Source: Candidatus Poribacteria bacterium
GTDB taxonomy: Bacteria; Poribacteria; WGA-4E; WGA-3G
Length of the DNA stretch: 58,146 nucleotides
NCBI GenBank assembly: GCA_022821495.1
Contig: JAJEDN010000083.1
Location: forward strand, 1-58,146
Reading direction: 5' to 3'
Below the pieces are notes generated by a model. It was not told the origin of the DNA. It ran no database searches and worked only from the letters and a program-made list of their open reading frames with translations. The position numbers and the translations under genes were made by a program. Position 1 is the first letter of the stretch, and every line of letters begins with the position of its first letter. Of the stretch, positions 35,601 to 44,631 are shown piece by piece.

Positions 35601-36905
35601 TCACTTTGCCAGAATCACAAACGCCAATCGCCGATGTGCTTCACGCAATGCTGCCTCTACCGCTTCCGGTGTTTCAGCACGCGCAAAAATGAAACCGAGA
35701 TACCGCGCCCCTTCCGGTAACGGCACAACCTCGCCGCCGATCGGGATCGTGATGTTAACCTCTACAATCCCGTCTACGTCATACGCAGCCGTTTTGCCGC
35801 GCACTTCACCTAAGATGCCAGCCTTTGGCACCGGAATCATCATGACCCCTGCCGCTTGTTGTTCTCGCTGCAATGTTTCCACCGGTTGCCCGATCGCATG
35901 TCGGATAACAAGTTCCTCTAATGACATTCCCGTTCCGAACCGTAAGGTCCGAGAGCAGAGTCCCCCAATCGTTCGTGCAGCAATCTCGATGAGATGCGCG
36001 CCTGCGTCGTTATAGCGCAATTCAGCGTGAACGGGCCCGTGCTGCAGCCCTAAAGCATTTGCCGCTGCTGCTGTCGCATTGTGTAATGCGGCTTGGGTAT
36101 CTGTCGGTAAACGGGAAGGCGTGATATAGAGCGTCTCCTCAAAAAAAGGACCCTCAAGCGGATCTGGTTTATCGAAGAGCGCGAGCACCTTCAACTCACC
36201 ATCTAAGAGGATCCCCTCAAGTGCGACCTCTATCCCCGGGATATAGTCTTCAATGAGTAGGTATTGCGACGGGTGTACCGAGGCATCGGGGTTACAATCC
36301 CTGCCTGCATTAGTGGTGTCCTGTAAAGCCTGTAAGAGTTTGGTTGTCCGTTGAAAGGCTTTGACACATTCAGCAGGCGTGTCTGCACGGATGACACCGC
36401 GGCTTGCGGAGAGGGATAACGGTTTAATAACACACGGGAAAGTGATCGGTATGTCCGTTCCGAGTTTCTTCGCTATTTCAACAGCGTCATCATAGATAGA
36501 GAAGCGTTGGTAAGCGGGGACCGACACCCCGTTTGCTGATAGTGTATCCCGTAAGAGGTATTTATCGCGTGTGGCTTTCGCTGAAGCAACAGGGTTGTGT
36601 GGAAGCCCTAACGCCGCTGAAGCAGTTGTGGCAAGCAACGTGGTATCGTCATCAACACCGACTATCGCCGTGATAGGGTATGTCTCAGCGAATTCAAGGA
36701 TCGTCTGCGTCGCAACGCTCGGCGCAGCGATGTCCAACACGAGCGAGTGTCGCGGCGAAAGATCCGCCGTCGTCGCTGCCGCTTCTGAAGCGATAACGAT
36801 CTCTACATCCAGTTTCAATGCAGCGTCGAGGAAGTCCGTAGCCCGATATGTGCGTGTTGGAAGGAGCAGGAGAATACGCGGCGTTCCTAAGGGTTGATGC
36901 TGCAT
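35601..36905 (-). CDS. ATP-grasp ligase
   Basis: The 434-aa protein has the ATP-grasp fold: a pre-ATP-grasp Rossmann region (LLLLPTRTYRATDFL), the ATP-binding segment ITFPCVIKPLSLSASRGVIR, and the metal/phosphate region HAELRYNDAGAHLIEIAART. It resembles enzymes that ligate carboxylates to amines, such as amino-acid ligases and biotin-carboxylase-like proteins. The substrate is not evident. An insert-like stretch at residues about 200-215 (NAGRDCNPDASVHPSQ) is unusual. It has an AGGAGG ribosome-binding site and starts 20 nt after the upstream aldolase-like gene, so it belongs to a four-gene operon. Confidence 0.82.
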   Translation of the reverse strand: MQHQPLGTPRILLLLPTRTYRATDFLDAALKLDVEIVIASEAAATTADLSPRHSLVLDIAAPSVATQTILEFAETYPITAIVGVDDDTTLLATTASAALGLPHNPVASAKATRDKYLLRDTLSANGVSVPAYQRFSIYDDAVEIAKKLGTDIPITFPCVIKPLSLSASRGVIRADTPAECVKAFQRTTKLLQALQDTTNAGRDCNPDASVHPSQYLLIEDYIPGIEVALEGILLDGELKVLALFDKPDPLEGPFFEETLYITPSRLPTDTQAALHNATAAAANALGLQHGPVHAELRYNDAGAHLIEIAARTIGGLCSRTLRFGTGMSLEELVIRHAIGQPVETLQREQQAAGVMMIPVPKAGILGEVRGKTAAYDVDGIVEVNITIPIGGEVVPLPEGARYLGFIFARAETPEAVEAALREAHRRLAFVILAK

Positions 36906-36925
36906 TTAGAAACCTCCTGGAAAAA

Positions 36926-37885
36926 CTAACCGGTACGGACACCTCGCAACAACTTTTGATACGACGCATGGGCACTCTGGGCATCTTCTTCGCCATCAAG
37001 CACACGACGCAGGCATTGCACAAAGCCGATCGGGTCATCCTCTCCAAAGATGGTGCGTCCGAACAGAATAGCACGTCCGCCGTTACTGACGACATTATGC
37101 GCCAAGGTGAATGTACTGCGCGCGTTTTGGCGAGGACCGCCCAACGCACCGATCACCAACGTCGTATCGAATTGGCACAACTCAGCCCAGACATCGGCAG
37201 TCGTATACGCTGTCTTAATAAAGCGTGGGCGCTGGTGTTTCCGAAGGTAACTCATCGTCCGAACAATTGAATCCGCAACGTACATACCCCGTTTTTCATC
37301 GTCCATACCGGGGAGTTTAACGTTCGGTAAAAACACCTCTAAGAGATGATCGAAGCCTTCAATCTCACCAACGACATGCGCGAATTGTACATACGCTTGT
37401 AGCATCCGTTCATCTGCGGCTGGATCGTTGTTGAGTGTAATGGAATACAACCCAAGATTAACCTTGCATTCAAGCGCGGGACCGATGAGTGCCTCACAAT
37501 AGCGTTGCATATCCTCTGGAAATACCGTCTGGAACGGCATCGACGGGTGTGAGGTATAGACACCAAATCGTGGGTTCCAGATGGCGGTTTCTGAATTCAT
37601 CCGGACAATCGGTGTGATCGGTGAGTTCTCAAGTAGGTCTTCTTCAAGCGCAAGCGTTTCTGCATCGGCGGGTGTCATCAGAAGTCCATCTAATTGACCG
37701 TCAGCGACGAGGTCGCGTTGAAGCTGCAAGAACTCTGCGTGTGTACGATAGTGTGGTTTTGGATGCTGCACCTGTCCGAGTCCTTTAATTCCAGCGGATG
37801 CAAGTGGATCCGCCGCAAAAACCAAGATCGGGTTCTGTGCAAGCAGGTCTGAATCAGCAAGTTTCTCAAATATCCGGTTACCCAT
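36926..37885 (-). CDS. DhnA/class-I-aldolase-like TIM-barrel protein
   Basis: The 319-aa protein looks like a DeoC/DhnA/LacD-type (beta/alpha)8 aldolase. It has LDGLLMTPADAETLALEEDL, the probable Schiff-base Lys in RPRFIKTAYTT (about residue 219), and phosphate-binding glycines in VIGALGGPRQNAR and SNGGRAILFGRTIFG. Members cleave or form sugar phosphates. The substrate is not clear. It is the first gene of the minus-strand operon leading to the ATP-grasp, FG-GAP and TPR genes. Confidence 0.72.
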   Translation of the reverse strand: MGNRIFEKLADSDLLAQNPILVFAADPLASAGIKGLGQVQHPKPHYRTHAEFLQLQRDLVADGQLDGLLMTPADAETLALEEDLLENSPITPIVRMNSETAIWNPRFGVYTSHPSMPFQTVFPEDMQRYCEALIGPALECKVNLGLYSITLNNDPAADERMLQAYVQFAHVVGEIEGFDHLLEVFLPNVKLPGMDDEKRGMYVADSIVRTMSYLRKHQRPRFIKTAYTTADVWAELCQFDTTLVIGALGGPRQNARSTFTLAHNVVSNGGRAILFGRTIFGEDDPIGFVQCLRRVLDGEEDAQSAHASYQKLLRGVRTG

Positions 37886-37919
37886 CTATAATTAATTCCT
37901 TGTAATTAGTTAGCGAGTA

Positions 37920-38032
37920 CGCAGTTATAAGTTATAAGTTATAAGTTAAGAGGGTTCAGAGACTCCCGACCGCTCTTTACTTATAACCTAAAGATTTTTC
38001 GCAGAAAAACCGTACTTATAACTTATAACTAC
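37920..38032. repeat. Heptamer-repeat stem-loop upstream of the aldolase-like gene
   Basis: GTTATAA units (37924-37947) and inverse TTATAACTTATAACT (38014-38031) flank a centre with the hairpin GATTTTTCGCAGAAAAACC. It lies between priA and the aldolase-like gene. Confidence 0.65.
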
Positions 38033-38034
38033 TC

Positions 38035-40611
38035 TTAGAGTGTATTCGTTGGATCAATATCTATCACAAATTCAATAGCCTTTGATTTAATAGTGGCAGG
38101 CGGATCGTCACTTAAACGTCTAAGGAGTTGTCCGAGTTTCTCTGCTGCAGGGCTTCGGAGCAAGAGATGCCACCGAAATTTTCCTTCAATTTTCGAGAGC
38201 GGTGCCGGGGCAGGACCGAGGATTTCCACTGCAAGTGCTTGCGTATCAGGTGCCTGAGAAGTACGCGCTTGATCTGTCTGCCATATCTCAAGTTGATCGC
38301 GCACAGTATGGGCGGTATCAATAACCTCTTTTTCGTCTTTACCGCGTAGTAAGAGCACCGCGACATGCGAGAACGGCGGATACCGTAACGCACCGCGCGC
38401 TTCAATCTCCTGCCGATAGAAATCAAGGTAGTCGTGTTTCTCCGCAGCCGCTATACAATAGTGATCCGGCATATACGTCTGGATGACGACTTTACCCTCA
38501 AGCTCAGCACGTCCGGAGCGTCCCGCAACCTGTGTTAACAGACTGAACGTTTGCTCACTCGCCCGGAAATCCGGTAAATTTAAAGCGGTATCCGCTGCGA
38601 TAACCCCGACAAGTGTAACGTTCGGAAAATCTAACCCTTTTGATACCATCTGGGTACCGATCAGGATGTCAATCTTCTGCTGTTCAAATCCTGCCAAAAT
38701 CTGTTGATGCGCATTTTTCCGAGCCGTTGAATCCGCATCAAATCGCTGGACACTCGCCTTTGGAAATGCCTTGCGGACCTCTTGCTCAACCGCCTCTGTT
38801 CCGGCACCAAAAAATCGGATAGCCTCACTGCCACACTGCGGACAGTTAGGCTGCGTCGGACGTTTGGCGCCACAATGGTGACAAACGAGCAGTTGCGTCT
38901 CACGGTGGTACGTTAACGAGATTGAACAATTGTCGCACTGTTCAACATAACCGCAAGTTCGGCAGAAGACATAAGTGGAGTGTCCACGTCGGTTAAGGAA
39001 CAGAATAATTTGCTCTCGCCGGACAAGCCGTTCTTCAATAGAACTTCGGAGTATCTCGGAGAAGATCGTGCGATTGCCCTTTTTCAGTTCGGTTCGCATA
39101 TCAACGATGTGAACATCCGGCATTTTTCTATCAAAAACACGGGTGGGTAAATTCAGAAGCCGATAACTCCCATTTTTCGCCTGATGGAAACTCTCAAGAG
39201 ATGGGGTCGCACTTCCAAGCAGAACAGGACAATTCGCGAGTTCGCTCCGTTTCTGCGCCACTTCCCGCGCGTGGTAACGCGGGGCGTTATCCGATTTATA
39301 AGAGTCCGAATGCTCCTCGTCTATAATCAGCATTCCGAGTGCTTTTACAGGGGCGAAGATAGCAGAACGCGGACCGATAACAATATCCGCTTCACCTTTC
39401 TGAATCCGATGCCACTGGTCATAACGTTCACCATCACTCAACCGACTATGAAGCAACGCGACCCGTTCCCCGAAGCGTCCGACAAACCGAGCAGCCGTTT
39501 GCGGTGTAAGCGAAATCTCGGGGACCAATGCAATGACGGATTTTCCATTCTCGAGCACCTCCGCCATCGCCTGCATATAGACCTCTGTTTTTCCACTCCC
39601 GGTTACCCCGTGTAGCAGAAAAGTCGGTGGGTGTTTAGTTCTGTTGAAGGAAAGCGAAGCGCTGTCGTTTAAATCGGAGTTAAAAACCCCGCCTACAGTG
39701 TGTGATGCCAATGCGTTTTGAATTTCTGTGAACGCTGTCAATTGTGCCGGGTTCAAACGGAGCGGTTGTGTCGGAGCGACCGGCTCAGTGCTCAACGGAT
39801 TCCGCACCGCTTCCGCCTGTGTGATCTGTATAAACCCGCGCCTTTCCAAGGGGCGCAACAGTGAACTGCTCGCATTTACCCGCTTTGTCAAGTCCGCCGT
39901 TGCTAATGGGGCACTTTCAGCGAGGAGCAGTTCGAGAATTTCTGCGCGTTTCGCATCTCCAGGATGGTGGCGCTTATTGGAACCGTCTGGATTCTCGCGC
40001 TTGAGTTGCGCAATTTCCGCCTCAATCTCTGCGATCGGTAACGCCAATTCCGCTACAGTCGTTTTTTGCGTGGTCGCTTTCGGTTTATGGGAAACATCAA
40101 TCTTAACAACACCTTTGTTAGAGAGTGCCGTAATTTTTGGACGCACATCCTGATAACTCAACCCAGTCCGTCTGGCAAGCTGATGTATGGAGAGTTTGCC
40201 TTCTGCTTCTAATAATGCGACGAGTTTTTCTTCGATTTTTCCGAGGGATACGGAGAATTCGGGTAAAACCTCGACCAGTTCCTTTTTCTGAGTGCGGACA
40301 ACAGCGGGCACTGCTGAAAAGAGCGCGATGCCCCACGGACAGACATAATAGTCCGCCATCCATTTTGTGAGGCTGAGCATCTCAGGAGAGTACATCGGAG
40401 TCTCATCCAGACAGTCAGAGACATTTTTAATAAGCTCCGGAGCGAGATCGGTTTCATCTACGCGTTCAACGACAACGCCTTCTTGCTTTGTTCGACGAAA
40501 CGGTGCTAATACTCGAACCCCAGGTTGCAGAACCGCGTCCAAATCTCGCGGCACCCCATAAGTAAACACCTGATCTACGGATAGTGGAAAAGCAACGTTC
40601 GCATAACGCAT
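38035..40611 (-). CDS. priA: Primosomal replication restart helicase PriA
   Basis: PriA reloads the replisome at collapsed forks. The 858-aa protein has the PriA N-terminal DNA-binding domain. Walker A is in LLHGVTGSGKTEVY (about residue 335), followed by DEEH (about 428). The zinc-binding cysteines CRTCGYVEQCDNC, CHHCG and CPQCG lie at about 550-590, and VAGRSGRAE is helicase motif VI. Family members have about 730-820 aa. Here an insert of about 24 residues (TVGGVFNSDLNDSASLSF and on) sits right before Walker A. It is encoded by a sequence that begins with a palindrome (39675-39696). Confidence 0.95.
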   Translation of the reverse strand: MRYANVAFPLSVDQVFTYGVPRDLDAVLQPGVRVLAPFRRTKQEGVVVERVDETDLAPELIKNVSDCLDETPMYSPEMLSLTKWMADYYVCPWGIALFSAVPAVVRTQKKELVEVLPEFSVSLGKIEEKLVALLEAEGKLSIHQLARRTGLSYQDVRPKITALSNKGVVKIDVSHKPKATTQKTTVAELALPIAEIEAEIAQLKRENPDGSNKRHHPGDAKRAEILELLLAESAPLATADLTKRVNASSSLLRPLERRGFIQITQAEAVRNPLSTEPVAPTQPLRLNPAQLTAFTEIQNALASHTVGGVFNSDLNDSASLSFNRTKHPPTFLLHGVTGSGKTEVYMQAMAEVLENGKSVIALVPEISLTPQTAARFVGRFGERVALLHSRLSDGERYDQWHRIQKGEADIVIGPRSAIFAPVKALGMLIIDEEHSDSYKSDNAPRYHAREVAQKRSELANCPVLLGSATPSLESFHQAKNGSYRLLNLPTRVFDRKMPDVHIVDMRTELKKGNRTIFSEILRSSIEERLVRREQIILFLNRRGHSTYVFCRTCGYVEQCDNCSISLTYHRETQLLVCHHCGAKRPTQPNCPQCGSEAIRFFGAGTEAVEQEVRKAFPKASVQRFDADSTARKNAHQQILAGFEQQKIDILIGTQMVSKGLDFPNVTLVGVIAADTALNLPDFRASEQTFSLLTQVAGRSGRAELEGKVVIQTYMPDHYCIAAAEKHDYLDFYRQEIEARGALRYPPFSHVAVLLLRGKDEKEVIDTAHTVRDQLEIWQTDQARTSQAPDTQALAVEILGPAPAPLSKIEGKFRWHLLLRSPAAEKLGQLLRRLSDDPPATIKSKAIEFVIDIDPTNTL
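39675..39696. repeat. Palindrome inside priA that encodes an insert
   Basis: CGGAGTTAAAAACCCCGCC is an imperfect inverted repeat (CGGAGTT/AACCCCG). On the minus strand it reads in frame as VGGVFNSD, just ahead of the conserved Walker A region. The coded insert is absent from usual PriA sequences as I know them. Confidence 0.5.
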
Positions 40612-40621
40612 ATTTTTTAAT

Positions 40622-40780
40622 AGTTATAAGTTATAAGTTATAAGTTATAAGTTTGGTTTCTGATGGTTCAAGTTTCTTTGGTAACCGTCGCACGCAATTG
40701 AAGTACCGACCATTATCAAAAGAGGCTTAAATAATCGGAAACCTCTTAACTAAAAACTTATAACCAACAACTAAAAACTA
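40622..40780. repeat. Dispersed intergenic element, copy 2
   Basis: A near-identical relative of 14507-14654, sharing GTTATAA heptamers, CAATTGAAGTACCGACC and ATCAAAAGAGGCTTAAATAA with the closing ACCTCTTAACT. It lies between the UDG and priA genes, both on the minus strand, so its orientation relative to transcription is opposite to copy 1. Confidence 0.75.
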
Positions 40781-40782
40781 TT

Positions 40783-41502
40783 TTACCCTTCCGCTAAAAA
40801 TGCCAGGACTTTTTTTATATCTTCCCACACATCGCGTTTCATACTTGGATTTCTGAGAAGGTAGGCCGGATGAAAAGTCGGCATAACAACCGGCGGCTTT
40901 TTATGCGGAAGAACGTGCAATCCCTCAAGCTTACACTCTTGGAACTCGCCGCGAAGTTTGGTAATCCCTATATTTGTACCGATCATCATCTGGGCAGCAA
41001 AACTTCCTAACGCCACAATCACCTTCGGTTGGATGAGTTCTATCTGACGGATTAAATACGGACTACAGCTCGCGATCTCATCAGGTTCAGGGTTTTTGTT
41101 GCCCGGAGGACGGCATTTAAGCACATTCGCGATATACACATCCTCGCGCTTCAGCTTCATCCCTGACTCAATGATTTGCGTTAACAATTGACCCGCCCTA
41201 CCAACAAAAGGTTCGCCTTGTTCATCCTCATCAGCCCCGGGTGCTTCACCGATGAACATAAGGTCAGCACTCGTATTCCCGACACCGAAAACGACACGCT
41301 TGCGTGTCTCGTGCAACACACATTTCGTGCATGCGCTGGCATCTGTTGCCAAGGCAGGCAGATCGAAATCGGCATAGGGCGACGGCTTTTGAGGCTCACT
41401 GGATTCTGTTTCTATGAAGCCGAGTTGAAGTTGCTCTTCCATGTATTCCCTCACACTTGCAACCAGTTCTATGTATTCTTTTCTCAGGCTATGTCTATCC
41501 AT
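40783..41502 (-). CDS. Family 4 uracil-DNA glycosylase
   Basis: This enzyme removes uracil from DNA. The 239-aa protein has the Fe-S cysteines CTKC and [17 protein letters not shown] typical of families 4/5. It also has the uracil-binding [20 protein letters not shown] motif, and a C-terminal [10 protein letters not shown] with the active-site His. The N-terminal 50 residues ([20 protein letters not shown]) form a helical extension common in this group. It is followed by a repeat element and then priA, with no closer gene partner. Confidence 0.92.
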   Translation of the reverse strand: MDRHSLRKEYIELVASVREYMEEQLQLGFIETESSEPQKPSPYADFDLPALATDASACTKCVLHETRKRVVFGVGNTSADLMFIGEAPGADEDEQGEPFVGRAGQLLTQIIESGMKLKREDVYIANVLKCRPPGNKNPEPDEIASCSPYLIRQIELIQPKVIVALGSFAAQMMIGTNIGITKLRGEFQECKLEGLHVLPHKKPPVVMPTFHPAYLLRNPSMKRDVWEDIKKVLAFLAEG

Positions 41503-41539
41503 TTTAATAGTTACCCGTTGTCAGGTACAAGAGGTTGCT

Positions 41540-41631
41540 TCTAAGAGTTCTCAATTATCGGTTGTCAGTTGTCAGTTGTCAGGTACAGGAGGTTGTTTCT
41601 AAACGAAAACCTCTTTACTAACGACTATTCC
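41540..41631. repeat. Heptamer-type repeats between rseP and the UDG gene
   Basis: TTATCGGTTGTCAGTTGTCA and related words (41550-41580), repeats of AGGTACARGAGGTTG at 41524 and 41581, then AACGACTATTCCACT. No ORF. Confidence 0.5.
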
Positions 41632-41632
41632 A

Positions 41633-43321
41633 CTAATTCCGAAGATCGTGAATCAAGGACACGCCATCGAACCAGGTAACGTACAAGAAAAACGCAATTA
41701 GGAGCACAATGGTGACCTGCTGAACAATTTCTTGTGCCTTTCGGGGCATAGGTTTGCCCCGGACCTTTTCAACGGCACAAAAGAGCAGCTGGCCGCCATC
41801 AGCAATCGGAATCGGTAGCAGATTGACGATGCAGAGATTGATACTGATAAACCCAATAAAAAAGATGACACTGCTCAAGCCGAGACGATTAAACATATTG
41901 CTCGTCGCGGTCGCAATACCGACGGGACCCGCGAGGTGTTTCGGGGATACATCACCACCTATCAACTGCTGGAGCGTTCTGCCAACGGCTGTAAAGGTCA
42001 GCCAGGTCGCTTCAACACCTTTCCCAAACGCTGCGAAAAAACCGTATTCCGGCAAAGGCGGCTTTTTTGAAGATAGTTGCATGCCACTGAGCGAGGTTTG
42101 CCACACCAATCCAAACATGGCTTTTTTCGGATCCGCCTCTACGCTTGCCATCTCGCTTGGAAGCGTTACTTGTTTCAGGTTGCCCGCCCGCATCAATCCG
42201 ATTTCAATCGGTTGGTTCGTCAGCGTTGCGAGTTGTGAGTAGAGCGTCGTTTCGTTTACACGCTCTCCGTTAATCGTAAGAAGAACATCTCCGTCTTGAA
42301 TACCAGCATTTTCGGCGACACTCTCTTTTTGAACAGCTGCGATCACACGCCAATCCACCGGCATTTCGAGCGTAAATATCTCATCTGCACGGCGAATGCT
42401 AAGTGTTAAAGCCTCGCCATTTTCGTTGATGTTATTATAAAGCGATTTGTATTTCCCGTCAATCCAATCTGCTAATGGGTGCCACACGCCGTAGCCAAAG
42501 TACGGAACGTTATGAAGCCTCTCGCCGTTGATACTTTCAATGACATCACCGACTTGAAGACCGGCTTGCGCAGCGGGACTCCCTTCCGTGACCTGACTCA
42601 CTACTGTCTCGCTACCGCTACTCACCCGAATTTCACCAATATCGCCTCTAACACTCGGTACCGCATTCGGACTGACATAGACGGTTTGGGGCACACCGTC
42701 TCGCTCGACAACGAGTTCCAATTCTTTGTTGGCACTCGTAAAAACCCGGGTTTGGAACGTAGACCAATGACGGATTGATTCCCCATTGACCGAAAGGAGC
42801 GTATCACCGGGCATGAGACCACCGATAGCACCCGGACCGTCATCCGCAACCCAACCGATTTGAACGCTCTCTTTCTCACCGAGAGGTAATCCCGTCAATC
42901 CACCGATCAACCGGGCAGCATCGGTGTTAAGTCCAGTCGCGAAGACCAGCCAATATACTAAGATGCCAAACAAAAGATTAACTACAGGCCCCGCAGCGAC
43001 AACAAAGGCGCGATTCCCGACCGGAGCACTCGCAAATTCGCCGGGTGCACCGGTCTGTTCGCTTGGATTCTCGCCTTCCATCTGGACGTAGCCACCAAAT
43101 GGCAGCAAGGCGATTTTATATGTCGTTTCATCGCGCTGAAATCCAATTAATTTCGGGCCAAAGCCGATGGAAAAAGTATTTACCTTAATACCGCAGCGTT
43201 TCGCCGCATAAAAATGACCGAGCTCATGAATAAAGATAAGGAAACCGAGGGGAATAATCGCGAGAAACGCGGCTTTGATATACGGAAAAACTGTACTAAT
43301 TAGGTCAATGAAGAATTCCAT
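41633..43321 (-). CDS. rseP: Site-2 protease RseP (zinc intramembrane metalloprotease)
   Basis: RseP cleaves anti-sigma factors and signal-peptide remnants inside the membrane. The 562-aa protein has HELGH in its first membrane helix (about residue 32) and the C-terminal NLLPIPIADGG with the metal-binding Asp. Two to three PDZ domains lie between (GGLMPGDTLLSVNGES, AGLQVGDVIESINGE, AGIQDGDVLLTINGE). It is longer than E. coli RseP (450 aa) because of the extra PDZ region. It follows dxr in the same direction. Confidence 0.93.
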   Translation of the reverse strand: MEFFIDLISTVFPYIKAAFLAIIPLGFLIFIHELGHFYAAKRCGIKVNTFSIGFGPKLIGFQRDETTYKIALLPFGGYVQMEGENPSEQTGAPGEFASAPVGNRAFVVAAGPVVNLLFGILVYWLVFATGLNTDAARLIGGLTGLPLGEKESVQIGWVADDGPGAIGGLMPGDTLLSVNGESIRHWSTFQTRVFTSANKELELVVERDGVPQTVYVSPNAVPSVRGDIGEIRVSSGSETVVSQVTEGSPAAQAGLQVGDVIESINGERLHNVPYFGYGVWHPLADWIDGKYKSLYNNINENGEALTLSIRRADEIFTLEMPVDWRVIAAVQKESVAENAGIQDGDVLLTINGERVNETTLYSQLATLTNQPIEIGLMRAGNLKQVTLPSEMASVEADPKKAMFGLVWQTSLSGMQLSSKKPPLPEYGFFAAFGKGVEATWLTFTAVGRTLQQLIGGDVSPKHLAGPVGIATATSNMFNRLGLSSVIFFIGFISINLCIVNLLPIPIADGGQLLFCAVEKVRGKPMPRKAQEIVQQVTIVLLIAFFLYVTWFDGVSLIHDLRN

Positions 43322-43339
43322 GTCTATTACCCCTTTTTC

Positions 43340-43440
43340 TTTTATGGCAATCAGCCATCAGGGCGGTTTTTCTGCGAAAAACCTTTCAGCCATCAGTTAA
43401 GAGGTTATCGTTTAACTGATTGCTGATCGCTAATTGCCGA
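43340..43440. repeat. Heptamer-type repeat pair between dxr and rseP
   Basis: GCAATCAGCCATCAG ... TTAACTGATTGCTGATCGCTAATTGC: imperfect inverted arms around GGTTTTTCTGCGAAAAACC, another copy of the GATTTTTCGCAGAAAAATC-type hairpin. Confidence 0.55.
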
Positions 43441-43443
43441 TGG

Positions 43444-44616
43444 TTATTTTTGTGTGTGTTTTTTTATAAGCGAATTTGCTGTTGATTTTGCCCACTGATC
43501 GACTTCAAGGATATCCGACAACGTCGGTTCTCGGATTACCACGTGCGCGTCCATCACACGTTCGAGGATCGCAGGTATATCCATAAACCCGATGGCACCC
43601 TTAAGAAACGCCGCTACGACGACCTCATCTGCGCTGCTCAATACCACGGGGAGCGTGCCGCCGACCTCTGCAGCGGTATATGCGAGCGTGAGACACGGGA
43701 ATTTTTCAAAGTCAACGGGCTCAAAGTGCAGCGTCCGCGCTTCCCGAAGATCCAAACGCGGCACCGGTGCAGAGAGCCTTTTCGGATAAGTTAAAGCGTA
43801 TTGAATCATAATACGCATATCTGTCGGACCCAATTGCGCAAGTGTAGAACCGTCTGTCCATTCTACCATGGAATGAACGATGCTCTCGGGGTGTACAACA
43901 ATGTCAATTTTTGAGAGTTCTATATTAAACAACCATTTTGCTTCGATGACCTCCAGCCCTTTATTCATCATCGTCGCGGAGTCAATTGTGATTTTCTGTC
44001 CCATCTTCCAATTCGGATGCTGGAGTGCCTGCGCCGGTGTGACGGCGTAGAGATCCTCTTTCGGAACCGATCGAAAGGGACCACCGGATGCAGTAATCAG
44101 GAGACGATGGATCTCTGCCTGTCGGTCGCGTGCCCCTTCCAAACATTGGAAGATCGCGCTCATTTCTCCATCTATGGGTATCAATTTAACGTCGTTTGTT
44201 TTCACCGCTGCGTTAACAAGCGGCCCCGCCATCACCATTACTTCTTTATTAACGAAGGCGATATCTTTCCCCGCGTCAATCGCCGCTAAGGTCGGTAACA
44301 AACCTGCGCTCCCGCCCATTCCGTCCAAGACTTGGCATGCTTCCGGCATGGTAGCCACGGCTTGCAGACCTTCGCTTCCAGTGAGTACCTGTGTCCCTTT
44401 GATGTCTCGAATGCGTGTGCGCAGTATTTCCGCCGCAGTCGTGTCATTGAGTGCCACCAACCCAGGACGATATCGCCGAATCTGCTGTTCAAGGGTATCT
44501 ACGTCCCGGTTCGCTGCAAGACCGACCACCTTAAATTCGTCAGCATGCGTTTCAACAACACTCAGGGCGTTTTTTCCAATAGAACCCGTGCTACCAAGTA
44601 TGGCGATGTATTTCAT
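43444..44616 (-). CDS. dxr: 1-deoxy-D-xylulose 5-phosphate reductoisomerase
   Basis: Dxr makes 2-C-methyl-erythritol 4-phosphate, the committed step of the MEP isoprenoid pathway, using NADPH. The 390-aa length is normal. It has the NADPH-binding GSTGSIGKNAL, VNKEVMVMAG, the substrate-binding ASGGPFR, and WKMGQKITIDSATMMNKGLE with metal ligands. It is 15 nt after the stop of cdsA in a minus-strand cluster. The following gene is rseP, as in many bacteria. Confidence 0.96.
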   Translation of the reverse strand: MKYIAILGSTGSIGKNALSVVETHADEFKVVGLAANRDVDTLEQQIRRYRPGLVALNDTTAAEILRTRIRDIKGTQVLTGSEGLQAVATMPEACQVLDGMGGSAGLLPTLAAIDAGKDIAFVNKEVMVMAGPLVNAAVKTNDVKLIPIDGEMSAIFQCLEGARDRQAEIHRLLITASGGPFRSVPKEDLYAVTPAQALQHPNWKMGQKITIDSATMMNKGLEVIEAKWLFNIELSKIDIVVHPESIVHSMVEWTDGSTLAQLGPTDMRIMIQYALTYPKRLSAPVPRLDLREARTLHFEPVDFEKFPCLTLAYTAAEVGGTLPVVLSSADEVVVAAFLKGAIGFMDIPAILERVMDAHVVIREPTLSDILEVDQWAKSTANSLIKKHTQK

Positions 44617-44631
44617 GTATAATGTCTGCTT

